A stretch of DNA of 64,000 nt from Aquiflexum sp. TKW24L (GTDB lineage Bacteria; Bacteroidota; Bacteroidia; Cytophagales; Cyclobacteriaceae). Within the stretch, counting starts at the first letter, position 1; each line of letters starts with the position of its first letter. Positions 27,301 through 35,495 of this stretch are shown in pieces. The DNA lies in NCBI RefSeq assembly GCF_023502205.1, contig NZ_JAMFLG010000001.1, positions 1 through 64,000 of the forward strand. The letters are read 5' to 3'. Position numbers and translations under genes: made by a program. Under the pieces are notes generated by a model that was given only the letters and a program-made list of their open reading frames with translations, did not search any database and was not told where the DNA came from.

Positions 27301-28026
27301 GTTGATTTAGAAAATGATCCTCTTGTAATTAAAGAACTTTCAAACTATTATAATAACCTTGGCTACTACAAGATTTTTGTTGGAGATGGTATTTCATCTG
27401 AGGCAGCATTGTACAAAGCTTTAAAATATGACTCTACTAATCTTTATCCATACACAAATATTCCTCCTGCTTTATTATTGCAAGGTAGAATAGAGGAAGC
27501 AAAATTTAAATATATGGAATTAAAAGATAATTATTTTGACGATTACCTAACCTTCAAAGAGGTGTTTTTAGAAGATTTAAATTTATTCGAAACAATGGGT
27601 ATAAAGGGAATAGATTTTAATTTAGTTCGGATATGGTTAGGTTTGTTTACTCAAGTTGAATATTCCTACGGAGGGAACGAAACCGGTACCTTTGAACAAA
27701 CAGGCCCATTTGAGTGGCAAGAAACAAATTCTGATGGAGTTTTTTTATTTGAAGAAATAACAAGGGATGGTTGGAACATTTACCTAAATGCTCCCGGAAA
27801 ATCTATTCAGCTTGATTTATTCAAGAACCAAATTTTATATAATGATGCGTTTTTATATAACATAATAGAATCTTCTATTCTGCAAGGTTCGTTAGTAGAT
27901 GCCCTCAAAAATGATGGTTTAATAAAAAGCAAAAATGATTCAATTAAGGTCATAAATGGTATCATTTACATCAATGGGAAAGAGCAATCTGAAGAGGTTA
28001 GCCGAAAATATAGTATGTACTTTTAA
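24325..28026 (+). CDS. Exported WD40 beta-propeller and helical-repeat protein
   Basis: The 1233-residue product has a signal peptide (hydrophobic core CLVFVSVYFLIQFSYA, likely cut near residue 21). A coiled-coil region follows (about 60-120; KKVETSYRNLEKQKEEINRS). A long set of WD40-like blades spans about 165-810, with units such as VISVSADGEILTW-type strands and PEIKIWDLK. Helical TPR-like repeats occupy about 830-1080. A C-terminal beta module with TGTFEQTGPFEW and EEITRDGWNIYLNAP follows. In many STAND proteins the WD40 sensor is fused to the NTPase; here it is a separate, periplasmic protein whose coiled coil could pair with that of the STAND. It is probably the receptor of the operon. 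Confidence 0.85.
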   Translation: MKGYCLVFVSVYFLIQFSYAQSPCPYFDQLMSDAQKEWKNDFENALNKLAAAREHCPKRANEVDQLIIKITQEIKENTKKVETSYRNLEKQKEEINRSNTENKRLLEVSEENAFKLYGNEFSFYSESEFRKGKIASAYYSSYFAYRYLDPKNPKIVKSLLNANFFSRSDQGDRYENSSTLFGHFDEVIKVFRQENGNIISVSADGEILTWYKNRQNPKKAPSFDPYSIFAFSPNGSKIAKVTNDSTIMIQNLEKSDIPPQNLKIEKNQGQLSNLTFSHSGDTLYYGTSIGFFGYFNLNNNLSSLILNNAILEPFKYNSIKVSKNNKWIAIFSIYGEEILILNTKTLDLKSKYTNTKDPVSTEKSKTRNLPKGSQYPSLITCLEFSASGDSLVFGDSDGWVNFLNIDENKTNSFKVHQTSVTTLNVSNNNTYVSSSFDPEIKIWDLKSIVQDSVIQEIKVDYFINDIYFTTIEDPMIVGNVDNTVVIWDHDHLEPPSQIFPKEKNAIFTGLSNSGDSLISITNDGRLVFRDIISSEIIDEKFLLEGISKCGISSNNKLIACETVNDDLFLINQEFGKKIKIEGIFGERLDKLVFSPNDSILAIGSNNHIFLVSTWDTGKLDTIKVNDLEFKFSLNDRFIAILGDSMSIFKLDSLSKPISIKSPQVFNDSLSSLYFKRDILFLSDPIKNTFLSYLGNKIELWELTKDMNLKKRIQKRLPGSKSIALLTASLNDKIFSFADEYGQINLFAIDGNSFTFLHSFDVDWDAYFNEDYVLNLTLSKNNAVLLSETENSVNVRSLLKPLSISNQFDTNVIQFQVLKELGLGKLFEQSQKFEYKVLNEFSEIQLLEVVKLLKEEGKESGDMEFSIGRFRKAEKILKIQEKKSENKDLINEALGDLYFISTNKILEDFEPDSAFYFLSQANRYPSDEFNLHLVWADYFERSNDQFDLNKLKDEFYIRGFALFLSGKSPDIDMESISGNILTSEKIISLYEQYVDLENDPLVIKELSNYYNNLGYYKIFVGDGISSEAALYKALKYDSTNLYPYTNIPPALLLQGRIEEAKFKYMELKDNYFDDYLTFKEVFLEDLNLFETMGIKGIDFNLVRIWLGLFTQVEYSYGGNETGTFEQTGPFEWQETNSDGVFLFEEITRDGWNIYLNAPGKSIQLDLFKNQILYNDAFLYNIIESSILQGSLVDALKNDGLIKSKNDSIKVINGIIYINGKEQSEEVSRKYSMYF

Positions 28027-28074
28027 GTTTCATAAAAATTTATAACTCGTAACCATTTTAAACTTGTAAGGAAT

Positions 28075-28587
28075 ATGGACTCAAAATCATTTCAGGAATA
28101 CCTTGATAAAAGGTACTATGATCAATTGAACTACTACGAAAAGTCGTCTGACAGAAATCAGAAGCGATACAAGAATTTTCAATGGATCTTGATCATTCTG
28201 TCTGCATTGACACCAGTATTGGCAGCAATGGATTTGAATAGTTTTCCTTTTAACTATCTTGTGATTATCATATCAGCCTTGGTTGCCATTTTAACCACCG
28301 GCCTGAAAACTTTCCAATACCAGGAACTGTGGGCCAATTACCGCACTACCTGCGAGCAATTGAAACCCGAGATCCATTATTACAATTTCAATGTCGGACC
28401 CTACGGAGCTTCGGGCGTAGATAAGGAAGCACTATTTATATCAAGAGTAGAAACTATTTTGGACAAAGAGCATCAGAGTTGGCCACCTGCCAAAAAGAAT
28501 GGTGATGAGCAGGGTTTGGGTGAAAAGGGGAAAAACGGGTCTACGGCGGCTGATTCATTTGGAGCAACAGACGAAGTAGAAAGTTGA
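28075..28587 (+). CDS. SLATT/DUF4231 two-TM membrane protein
   Basis: This 170-residue protein matches the DUF4231/SLATT family. It has an N-terminal charged helix (EYLDKRYYDQLNYYEKSS), two membrane helices at about 38-53 (FQWILIILSALTPVLAA) and 62-80 (YLVIIISALVAILTTG), then the helix FQYQELWANYRTTCEQL and a partly disordered acidic tail. Such proteins are predicted pore-type effectors in nucleotide-dependent conflict systems. It is the last gene of the SIR2-TIR/STAND/WD40 operon (48-base gap), which suggests a second, membrane-directed output beside NAD depletion. Confidence 0.8.
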   Translation: MDSKSFQEYLDKRYYDQLNYYEKSSDRNQKRYKNFQWILIILSALTPVLAAMDLNSFPFNYLVIIISALVAILTTGLKTFQYQELWANYRTTCEQLKPEIHYYNFNVGPYGASGVDKEALFISRVETILDKEHQSWPPAKKNGDEQGLGEKGKNGSTAADSFGATDEVES

Positions 28588-29270
28588 AAAATTTTTTTGT
28601 GGTGGAAGTATTCTGTATATATGGATGTAGGGTATTAAAATCCAATGTGAGGAGGTGCTGACAGAAGACGAAGTTATTGTGTGAGATATTTTAAATGCAG
28701 AATTAAGGTTTTTAACGGGATGGTGAATCCCTTTTAAAATCAATTAAAGCTTCCTTGTAAATACTCCTCGCCTCCCTAAGTACCAAGCTCTATAGAATTT
28801 TATTGAAAAGATGTGCCCAATACAGGAGTCAGGGTATAGATTTGAGGGAATTTTTTTTTAGAGGAACATTGATTATTCCTAATTAGTATTTTATATTTAA
28901 ATATATTTTTATTACAAAATTTTGTGTTTGCATAGGGTAAGAAAATCATTCTTGTCCGATATTATACCAACTGTTGTTTTTGCCTCTTTGTCGAGCTGTT
29001 TTCTGAAAGGTGATTCTTAAGTATTCGATAACTCACCGCAATTCCCTAAGCCAAAAGCTAATTTGTGTTGTTTCTAACTTCCCGATTGGTTATTAATCAG
29101 TTCCAGATTTAATGGATATGGATACTGGTTAAATGATTGAATATCATCAATAACATTTCTAATTCACTGAACGCTGAGAAAGTGAAATAACTGTAAAGAT
29201 GGATAAAAGGTAAGGGTTCCGAAGAGTGGTTTAATATCCTCAACATACCTTTCAATTTGTTGGTGGTTAA
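28588..29270. other. Long intergenic region
   Basis: About 683 bases lie between the SIR2-TIR operon and the lyase-like gene. A short interrupted frame near 28655-28740 (EEVLTEDEVIV, stop, DILNAELRFLTGW) may be a gene scrap but is unassignable. No RNA, repeat or clear promoter was seen. Its length and the presence of scraps fit a junction between separately acquired island modules. Confidence 0.4.
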
Positions 29271-29351
29271 GTGAATCAACAGGAGCAGTTTCTATTGTAT
29301 TTTGACTTAGTATCATTTAAAAATTATACCATATACATAAACCATTGGACC

Positions 29352-32309
29352 ATGAAAATCACACTCACTTTACCCGAAGATGTTGAATTCCCCACCTTGA
29401 CCGCAGCGCCTTCACCTGAAGGTATTCTCATCGAAAATTTGAGGTTGATGGAGGACGGCCGGCCTGTCCCCTGCCATATCGAAGTGGTACATCGGGAAAT
29501 GGATGGCAGTCCGGTTTGGTTACATATTTATGCACGGTATATTGGGGGAAGGGAATACACCCTTGTATCGTCAACAGTGCCAAGGCCTATACTTTCCGGT
29601 GAATTTGCAAATATTCCTGCGTGGTGCATAGAAGCCCGGGATCACAGAAAGATTACATGGAAAATTGATTCCATAAGGTTAGAAGATGTGATTTTTGAAT
29701 TGAACAATGCCCTGGTCCGTACTTTTTATTATGAAGGCTGGTTGAATCCCGCCTCGAATACCCAAACTCCACCTTTTTTACGATTCAAGCTACGGATTAC
29801 ACAATTTGCCGGTTCACCTTTTATCAAATTTGACTGCTCGGTTATTATGGCAGACAAGATGGCCGAAAACCGCATAGAATATATCCGCATCCGCTTTCCA
29901 GAACTGGGCGCTTCAGAAGGTTCAACCGTGCGGACCATGCTCGATGGGCAAATCCGGGCTTTGGATGCACCTGCATTGATCCATCAATCCCGGTTTAATA
30001 AAACGAATATTCCCGGAAGCCGTCAAGCCGACGGGGTAATTGAAACGGGAGGATACACGTTATGTGTCCGCAACTTTTGGCAAAAATATCCACAAGCATT
30101 GGCAACCGAACAGGGAGGCCTTTCTTATTACCAATGGTATGGAAGGGGTACCGAATTTACATCCAGGGAACGATTACAGGTAGAAAACCTGCACAAACTG
30201 TATCATTGGCATCATGGTAGATTTTTGACCTCCCCAGCCCCTGCAGATTGGGTAGCTGCTATGGATAAACATCTAGAGAACAAGGAGCTGCAGGCAGACT
30301 TTATGGCCGGAGCTGATATGCAGGGTATTTCTTTTCATGATGACTTCTGCCTTTATGCTGGGACGGAAATAGATTTGGAAAATCTTCAAACTTTATGGCA
30401 AGAAAATCATGTGGGTCGGGTTCAGGAAGGAAGTCAAACCCGCTTGTATGGTATGGCCATCCAACAAAGGAACTTACCGGAATTAGAAAGATTCCAGATT
30501 AATGACTTTCAGGAAGTAGAAACCTTTATGGAAAAATCTATCCTCAGCTATACAGACCCTAGCCGGTTTGAAGCTTATGGGCGTTTCCTTTATGGGGAGA
30601 GCTTCCGAGTAATAAATATCAATGAAAACAGGCCTGTTCTCCATAGAATGTACCTTGGTTCTTATTATAGCGCAGGAGAAACCTATTGGCGACAGTATCT
30701 TCGGACTGGTTCCAAGGAAATTCTACAATTAGCCCGTAGAAACACTGAGCGGTACAGAGCGATCCTTCAAACAAGTTATGACAGGTTAAGGGGTCAGAAA
30801 ATCGAAGGCCAATACTATAAACAAGGAGAACGTCCGGAAACCAAGTTCCACAATCCCGGAGGGTTTTGGCTGCGGGGGCATTGGTGGGGACCGGATTATG
30901 GCATGGAGACTAGGGATAACTGGCAAAGTTTAGCAGGACGTGGTGCTGATCCAGATTCATTGCTACTTTCCTATCTGACAGACGGGAATCGTTTTCATTA
31001 TGACGGTTATTTGCTGTGGTACAAAAATATGGTTAAAAAAGACCCAACAGGCTTTGTCACAAGGAATGACTTTTTAAGAGGAAGTAATGCAAGGGAAGTT
31101 GCTAAGTCCTTAGGTGCCTGCGTTACCGCTTATGAACATTTTAGGGATCCAGCTTTGTTGGAAAATATAAAAGGCATGGCACATGGGATGATGAGGAACC
31201 CTTTTGCTTCTCAATTAGAACCACTCTGGTATCCGGAGTGGCCAAACAGGGTTTATAAGTACCTGCATCCTGCAGATCAGAATAAATTGTTGGAATTTTT
31301 GCACCACAATTATGATTCCAGTAACACTGGCAATGTAGTTCCTTTATCTGCTGCGGCCTTATCATTTACTCATGACAGTGATGTCAGAAAGTACATAAAA
31401 CCTAATTTGGAATGGATTATGACCCTAATCCATAAGGTCGTCAAAGAAGACCGTGAACCGGAATGGCAGAATTTCGGCATCGGAGATGGTCCTTTGGGTG
31501 ATGCCTTTTTAAAATTGCAATGGCCAACTTTTCTAAAAAGTATACAATTAGCCCATCATCGCCTTAGATATGAACCTGAACTGAAGGATTCGGGGATGTA
31601 TCCCTGGAGCACAACTCGTTATTATAACAATAGCATCCATGAAGTTCAAAGCAGGGGGGGACAGATACTCATCAACAAAACCGATAATGAGCCATTGGTA
31701 TTAAACTTTGATTTCCTGAATATGGGCTTGTCCGGGGGAAGTACCCATGGAGGTCAGATTTGGATACAGGAACCGGGCAGGGAATTTATAAACCAATTTC
31801 CTCTTTTAAATGTAAAGGAATCGGATGGGAAATGGGGCACCAAAAAAACCATTCGAATCGGGACTAAAACTTACAAACGCTACACGCTCACATTTGAACG
31901 TATTCAGACAGGAATCGTGACTGTTTATCTTGCAGGTCATCAGATGGGTATGTATGGCCCAATCAGCAACTATCCGGAAGTCATGGTATTGAAACCGAAT
32001 AGTTCATGGGGAACAGACGGAGGAATTACTTATTGGTTATCTGATTCAAACCTTTTATTCAGACCCCTAGAAAGCAATACAACCCTTTCCATTAAGGCCC
32101 ATGATAAGCCAAGAGGCGGTTTTATCCGAATAAATGGTATTACTCTTAAATCAAAAGAAGAAACATCTATACCCTTGGAAGAAACAACTCCTATGCATGT
32201 GCTCACCTTAGGAGCCAAAGGAGCATGCGTTGGGATATTGGAAACGGATAAACGGGTGATTATTGGAAGAAGTGTGAGTGATTTGGATTCGTTTAATGGT
32301 TTAGTGTAA
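29352..32309 (+). CDS. PcRGLX/YetA-like polysaccharide-lyase family protein
   Basis: I place the start at the ATG at 29352 (MKITLTLPEDVEFP); an in-frame extension to 29271 adds 27 low-complexity residues and seems non-coding. The 985-residue product has an N-terminal beta-barrel-like region with the pattern GRPVPCHIEVVHREMDGSP, typical of the exo-rhamnogalacturonan-lyase-like PcRGLX/YetA group. It continues with a large alpha/alpha-barrel-like centre (RGHWWGPDYGMETRDNW, GFVTRNDFLRG, PEWQNFGIGDG) and a C-terminal beta domain. No signal peptide is present, unlike most polysaccharide enzymes of Bacteroidota. A ThsB-like TIR gene follows by 14 bases. Substrate and activity are unknown; the assignment rests on general pattern only. 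Confidence 0.55.
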   Translation: MKITLTLPEDVEFPTLTAAPSPEGILIENLRLMEDGRPVPCHIEVVHREMDGSPVWLHIYARYIGGREYTLVSSTVPRPILSGEFANIPAWCIEARDHRKITWKIDSIRLEDVIFELNNALVRTFYYEGWLNPASNTQTPPFLRFKLRITQFAGSPFIKFDCSVIMADKMAENRIEYIRIRFPELGASEGSTVRTMLDGQIRALDAPALIHQSRFNKTNIPGSRQADGVIETGGYTLCVRNFWQKYPQALATEQGGLSYYQWYGRGTEFTSRERLQVENLHKLYHWHHGRFLTSPAPADWVAAMDKHLENKELQADFMAGADMQGISFHDDFCLYAGTEIDLENLQTLWQENHVGRVQEGSQTRLYGMAIQQRNLPELERFQINDFQEVETFMEKSILSYTDPSRFEAYGRFLYGESFRVININENRPVLHRMYLGSYYSAGETYWRQYLRTGSKEILQLARRNTERYRAILQTSYDRLRGQKIEGQYYKQGERPETKFHNPGGFWLRGHWWGPDYGMETRDNWQSLAGRGADPDSLLLSYLTDGNRFHYDGYLLWYKNMVKKDPTGFVTRNDFLRGSNAREVAKSLGACVTAYEHFRDPALLENIKGMAHGMMRNPFASQLEPLWYPEWPNRVYKYLHPADQNKLLEFLHHNYDSSNTGNVVPLSAAALSFTHDSDVRKYIKPNLEWIMTLIHKVVKEDREPEWQNFGIGDGPLGDAFLKLQWPTFLKSIQLAHHRLRYEPELKDSGMYPWSTTRYYNNSIHEVQSRGGQILINKTDNEPLVLNFDFLNMGLSGGSTHGGQIWIQEPGREFINQFPLLNVKESDGKWGTKKTIRIGTKTYKRYTLTFERIQTGIVTVYLAGHQMGMYGPISNYPEVMVLKPNSSWGTDGGITYWLSDSNLLFRPLESNTTLSIKAHDKPRGGFIRINGITLKSKEETSIPLEETTPMHVLTLGAKGACVGILETDKRVIIGRSVSDLDSFNGLV

Positions 32310-32323
32310 AAAAACAAATTTTG

Positions 32324-32872
32324 ATGACAAAGAGAAATCTTTTCTTTTCCTATCACCACCGCTCGGATGTCAGTTATTTGTTGGATTTGAGGAAAAAGCT
32401 TGTTGGATATAAAGTTTCAGATTATGGTTTTAAGGAATTAGACCTAGGGGAAGAGTCCAAATATAGAATCTCACGAAGGATCCAATATCGGATTTGGAGT
32501 TCATCGGTTGTGGTGGTTTTGGTTGGTGAAAGAACCGGAAATAGTGCTTGGGTTGAATGGGAAATAGGCTATGCCCTAAGAAGCATCCGTGCAAAAGGAC
32601 CCCAAAAAAGGATCTTTAATCCGAAGGGATTAATTGCACTGTTGCTTCCCACAGAAAATCCAACTATGCCAAAAATTCTACAGGATCAAATAGATTCGGG
32701 GTATGCTGTTACGCTAGAATGGAATGATGTCGATAAAAAATTTTCAGAGGCCATAGAGCAGGCGATCGAAAACCGGGGAAACGTAGGGTTAATAAATCAT
32801 ACAATAAAACCAAAAATCCATCCTCAGGGGTTTTTGAATAGGGTGTTTTATTTTCTTTTAAATAAGGGTTAG
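32324..32872 (+). CDS. ThsB-like TIR domain protein
   Basis: This 182-residue protein resembles the TIR-like family (PF08937) that includes Thoeris ThsB: NLFFSYHHRSD, ELDLGEESKYRISRRIQYRI, VVVVLVGERTGNS and WVEWEIGYALRS, with the likely catalytic Glu in the last motif. ThsB proteins convert NAD+ to cyclic ADP-ribose signals after phage sensing. No ThsA-type (SIR2-SLOG or macro-TM) effector follows. The ATG at 32324 is preferred to an adjacent TTG. The gene lies 14 bases after the lyase-like gene, so they are probably co-transcribed. Confidence 0.8.
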   Translation: MTKRNLFFSYHHRSDVSYLLDLRKKLVGYKVSDYGFKELDLGEESKYRISRRIQYRIWSSSVVVVLVGERTGNSAWVEWEIGYALRSIRAKGPQKRIFNPKGLIALLLPTENPTMPKILQDQIDSGYAVTLEWNDVDKKFSEAIEQAIENRGNVGLINHTIKPKIHPQGFLNRVFYFLLNKG

Positions 32873-33697
32873 GTAACTTATGATATATGAATGTTGTAGT
32901 CATAAATTTTGAAAACATAAACTATTTTGTAAAAGAGAAGTCCTGATTTGGTTGAGTTACTCCACATCAGGCCCTAATACCTTGGCTTCCTCCGAGTTAA
33001 ACCTCGCCCACCAATTTTTTCAGTTGACGTAGGAATAGAAGGTGTTTTATAGGTTAATTGAAGGGAAGGATTAGTGCTATGATAAGGTCTAAATGATTCA
33101 TTTATTTGCTTATGGATTTTCTTCTAAATAGAATTTGCATTCCGATCACATTGTCTTAGCGAACAATAATAATTTTTAACTTTTCCCTTTAATAGTTGAA
33201 TTTCATTTGAGGATGTGAAAAAAATGAAAAAGTTTTTAATGATTTCCGCATTTTATTTTAATAAATATTCACATCAATATGTCTTGTACCATCCATGTCA
33301 ATTTTATAAAAAGTTTAGTGATTATTTGTTTGTCTTAAGTAGGAAAAAATATACTATTTATTTATTTTTAACTGCTGAATATCAATAATTTAATGGCGAT
33401 ATAAATCAGCAAAAAAAGTAATGTAAAATTGTTTTTTGGTGAATTAAAATACCTAAAATTTAATATTGATGCCTAACATTCTGACTACTTCTAACTTTAA
33501 GGCTCTATATAGATAATATATTTGCTAGTTAATGATAGCAAAAAAGGTAGATATCATTTCATTGAAATGTTTTCTTAAGCCTGACTTGAAATTAAATGTT
33601 TTTGAATGGAGGCGCAACAAACAGAATTCCCTCAAAATTGAAATTATTACTTCAAATTTTCTTTAAAAAAATTTATTAAACTAAAGGTTTTTAAATC
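32873..33697. other. Long intergenic region
   Basis: About 825 AT-rich bases lie between the ThsB-like gene and the TIR-like/pYEATS operon. A less AT-rich patch at about 32940-33070 may be a gene relic, but neither strand gives a recognisable product. No RNA, terminal inverted repeat or transposase was seen. Confidence 0.4.
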
Positions 33698-34393
33698 ATG
33701 AATATATTCATTGGTTTTGGGTATAATGAAAAAGATAAGTGGATAAAGGAATTGGTATTTCCTCTTGTAAAATCATTTGATGGGGACGTCAATACAGGTG
33801 AAGATGTTTATGGAAATATTATCTCCTCAGCAGTTATTGACAAGATAAAAAAATCCGATGGGGTTCTTTGTTTCCTAACCCCACGAGACGAAATGGCTTC
33901 CGGTAAATTCATATCCCATAAATGGGTTTATGATGAACTTTCTACTGCCATCGCTAATAATATCCCAGCGGTAGAAATACGTGAGCAAACTATTGATAAC
34001 CAAGGGGGAATTGGAGGGGACAGACAACGCATTGAATTTTCCCTTGATGATAAAGCCAACCTTTTAGTGGAATTGGCAAAACTTTTATCGGGGTGGAGAA
34101 GAAACCTAAAAGCCAGAAGATTATTCCTACTTCCCAGAGATATTGTACAGGATGCCCGTCCTTTTATAAACACCGAGGAATTAACCTGTACTTATCAATT
34201 TATGACAGGTAGTAAGGAATCTGAGACCCATAAGGCCAAACCATTCAGATTTGGTCAAGGTCTTTGTTTGGACATCTTTAATGTACCTTCGGAAGACTCC
34301 TTAGTTATGGTTTCTGTCAAAGGCCCTCAATTTGAATGGTCATCCGATTATGAATCTGTTCAGTTATTATCTATTAATCTCCAAAAAGGATAG
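33698..34393 (+). CDS. TIR-like domain protein, first gene of a pYEATS/CHAT operon
   Basis: Residues 1-100 form a TIR-like fold: NIFIGFGYNEKDKWI, DVNTGEDVYGN (replacing the usual WxD loop), GVLCFLTPRDEM and WVYDELSTAIAN with a Glu at the catalytic position. The C-terminal 110 residues (about 120-231) are beta-rich and unrecognised (PFRFGQGLCLDIFNVPSED). The product is cytoplasmic. The next gene starts two bases after the stop, so this is the lead gene of a tightly packed operon of TIR-like, pYEATS, beta-rich protein and CHAT protease. Confidence 0.75.
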   Translation: MNIFIGFGYNEKDKWIKELVFPLVKSFDGDVNTGEDVYGNIISSAVIDKIKKSDGVLCFLTPRDEMASGKFISHKWVYDELSTAIANNIPAVEIREQTIDNQGGIGGDRQRIEFSLDDKANLLVELAKLLSGWRRNLKARRLFLLPRDIVQDARPFINTEELTCTYQFMTGSKESETHKAKPFRFGQGLCLDIFNVPSEDSLVMVSVKGPQFEWSSDYESVQLLSINLQKG

Positions 34394-34395
34394 TC

Positions 34396-34701
34396 ATGAA
34401 TAAATATAAAATTTCACAAAATTTTCAATTCGTAGGAGATGATTGGTGGAAATGGTCATTATGGATTGAAGGTAAGGATATGGATTTAGATGAAATTGAT
34501 TCTGTGGTATATACACTACATCCTACATTTCCCAATCCGGTAAGAAGGATTACAAATAGAGATTCAAAATTTAAATTAGAGTCAGAGGGTTGGGGAATTT
34601 TTAAAATTTTTGCCAAAATTTTCTTAAAAGATAAAAAAGAAATTTCCCTTGAACACACCTTGTTTTTAAAATACCCTGATGGAAAAATGAATATGGAATG
34701 A
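34396..34701 (+). CDS. Prokaryotic YEATS (pYEATS) domain protein
   Basis: The whole 101-residue protein is one pYEATS domain: DDWWKWSLWIEG, then DSVVYTLHPTFPNPVR, then GWGIFKIFAKIFLKDKKE. The V-x-Y-x-LHPTFPNP signature and the G-W-G-x-F strand are diagnostic of this immunoglobulin-like fold. In bacterial conflict systems pYEATS domains are predicted ligand-sensing or effector-recruiting modules, often fused to TIR or SLATT-like domains; here it is stand-alone. It lies between the TIR-like gene (2-base gap) and the beta-rich gene (30-base gap). Confidence 0.85.
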   Translation: MNKYKISQNFQFVGDDWWKWSLWIEGKDMDLDEIDSVVYTLHPTFPNPVRRITNRDSKFKLESEGWGIFKIFAKIFLKDKKEISLEHTLFLKYPDGKMNME

Positions 34702-34731
34702 AATTTTAACCAATAACCAATCAATAACATT

Positions 34732-35463
34732 ATGAAAACACCTGAACAATTTAATCAGATCATTAAAAGACATTTAAATGTTTTTGCTGCATGGATGCCA
34801 ATAGTCTCTAACTATAGGCTTGGAGATTACGGCATTATCTCAGATGGGGTATTTGTCAAATTGGGAAATATTACTGATGACTTCCAAATAACTTTTACCG
34901 AAGGTTCAGGGGCGGAGGCAAGTATTGACTTCACCTCAGAGGGAGCACGGGTAATCAAATTTGCAGGAAATGCAGAGGTTCCTGTAATTCCTGAAGGAGC
35001 AGTAGATGCCAAGGTGGAAATTGAATTTTCCAACGAGAAATCCTTCCTGGTAAAATCCCCTACCATTACTGTCAAAACCATTGAAAACATCAATCAGGTG
35101 GCTGATAAACTGAAGGGACTCAATAATTGGGATGGTAAGTGGAAAGTGGTTTATGCTGTGTACAATGCCTTGGATGCCGTTATTGTTTCAACACTTGCAT
35201 CCGGAACCAAATTGAATTTCAGCGGTGACGCATCGGCCCTTGGAAAGTTAAAATTGGGAAGTGCAGGAGTAAATATCAATACCAACAAGACCCTTGGCCT
35301 AAACATCAACGGAAAAAACGGACCTATCGGACTAGGTCTTTTTAGGGTAAAATCCAAGATTTTTGGGGGATTGAAATTGGAAATTCTAAGTGATGAAATA
35401 GAAGATGAGGATGATCTGGCGATAATTTTGGAACCGGAAGAGGTCACAAAAGATGATTTATAG
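34732..35463 (+). CDS. Unrecognised beta-rich protein with acidic tail, candidate protease-activated effector
   Basis: I do not recognise this 243-residue protein. It begins with a helix (TPEQFNQIIKRHLNVFAAW) and then has long alternating strands, such as FVKLGNITDDFQITFTEG and KVEIEFSNEKSFLVK. A helix at about 118-160 precedes a hydrophobic/polar alternating stretch (LKLGSAGVNINTNK, LGLNINGKNGPIGLGLF) reminiscent of membrane beta-hairpins. It ends with about 25 acidic residues (SDEIEDEDDLAIIL). This layout and its place 32 bases before a CHAT protease recall bacterial gasdermin operons, but I see no gasdermin motif, so the parallel is only functional speculation. Confidence 0.7.
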   Translation: MKTPEQFNQIIKRHLNVFAAWMPIVSNYRLGDYGIISDGVFVKLGNITDDFQITFTEGSGAEASIDFTSEGARVIKFAGNAEVPVIPEGAVDAKVEIEFSNEKSFLVKSPTITVKTIENINQVADKLKGLNNWDGKWKVVYAVYNALDAVIVSTLASGTKLNFSGDASALGKLKLGSAGVNINTNKTLGLNINGKNGPIGLGLFRVKSKIFGGLKLEILSDEIEDEDDLAIILEPEEVTKDDL

Positions 35464-35495
35464 GAATCTTACTACCATTCTCTTTTCTAAAAAAA

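Noticed and set aside
28588-29270. Insertion sequence in the long spacer
   Set aside because: No transposase fragment, terminal inverted repeats or target duplication could be found in this spacer or in the one at 32873-33697.
29271-29351. In-frame upstream extension of the lyase-like gene
   Set aside because: The extra 27 residues are low-complexity and hydrophobic without a signal-peptide cleavage site, while the ATG at 29352 starts directly with the first beta strand of the family pattern.
32324-32872. Classical Thoeris system
   Set aside because: The TIR protein is ThsB-like, but no ThsA with SIR2-SLOG or macro-TM architecture lies beside it; the SIR2 protein at 21207 is fused to TIR and belongs to another operon.
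34732-35463. Direct assignment of the beta-rich protein as a gasdermin
   Set aside because: The operon context and acidic tail are suggestive, but I see no gasdermin sequence motif, so only a functional analogy is proposed.
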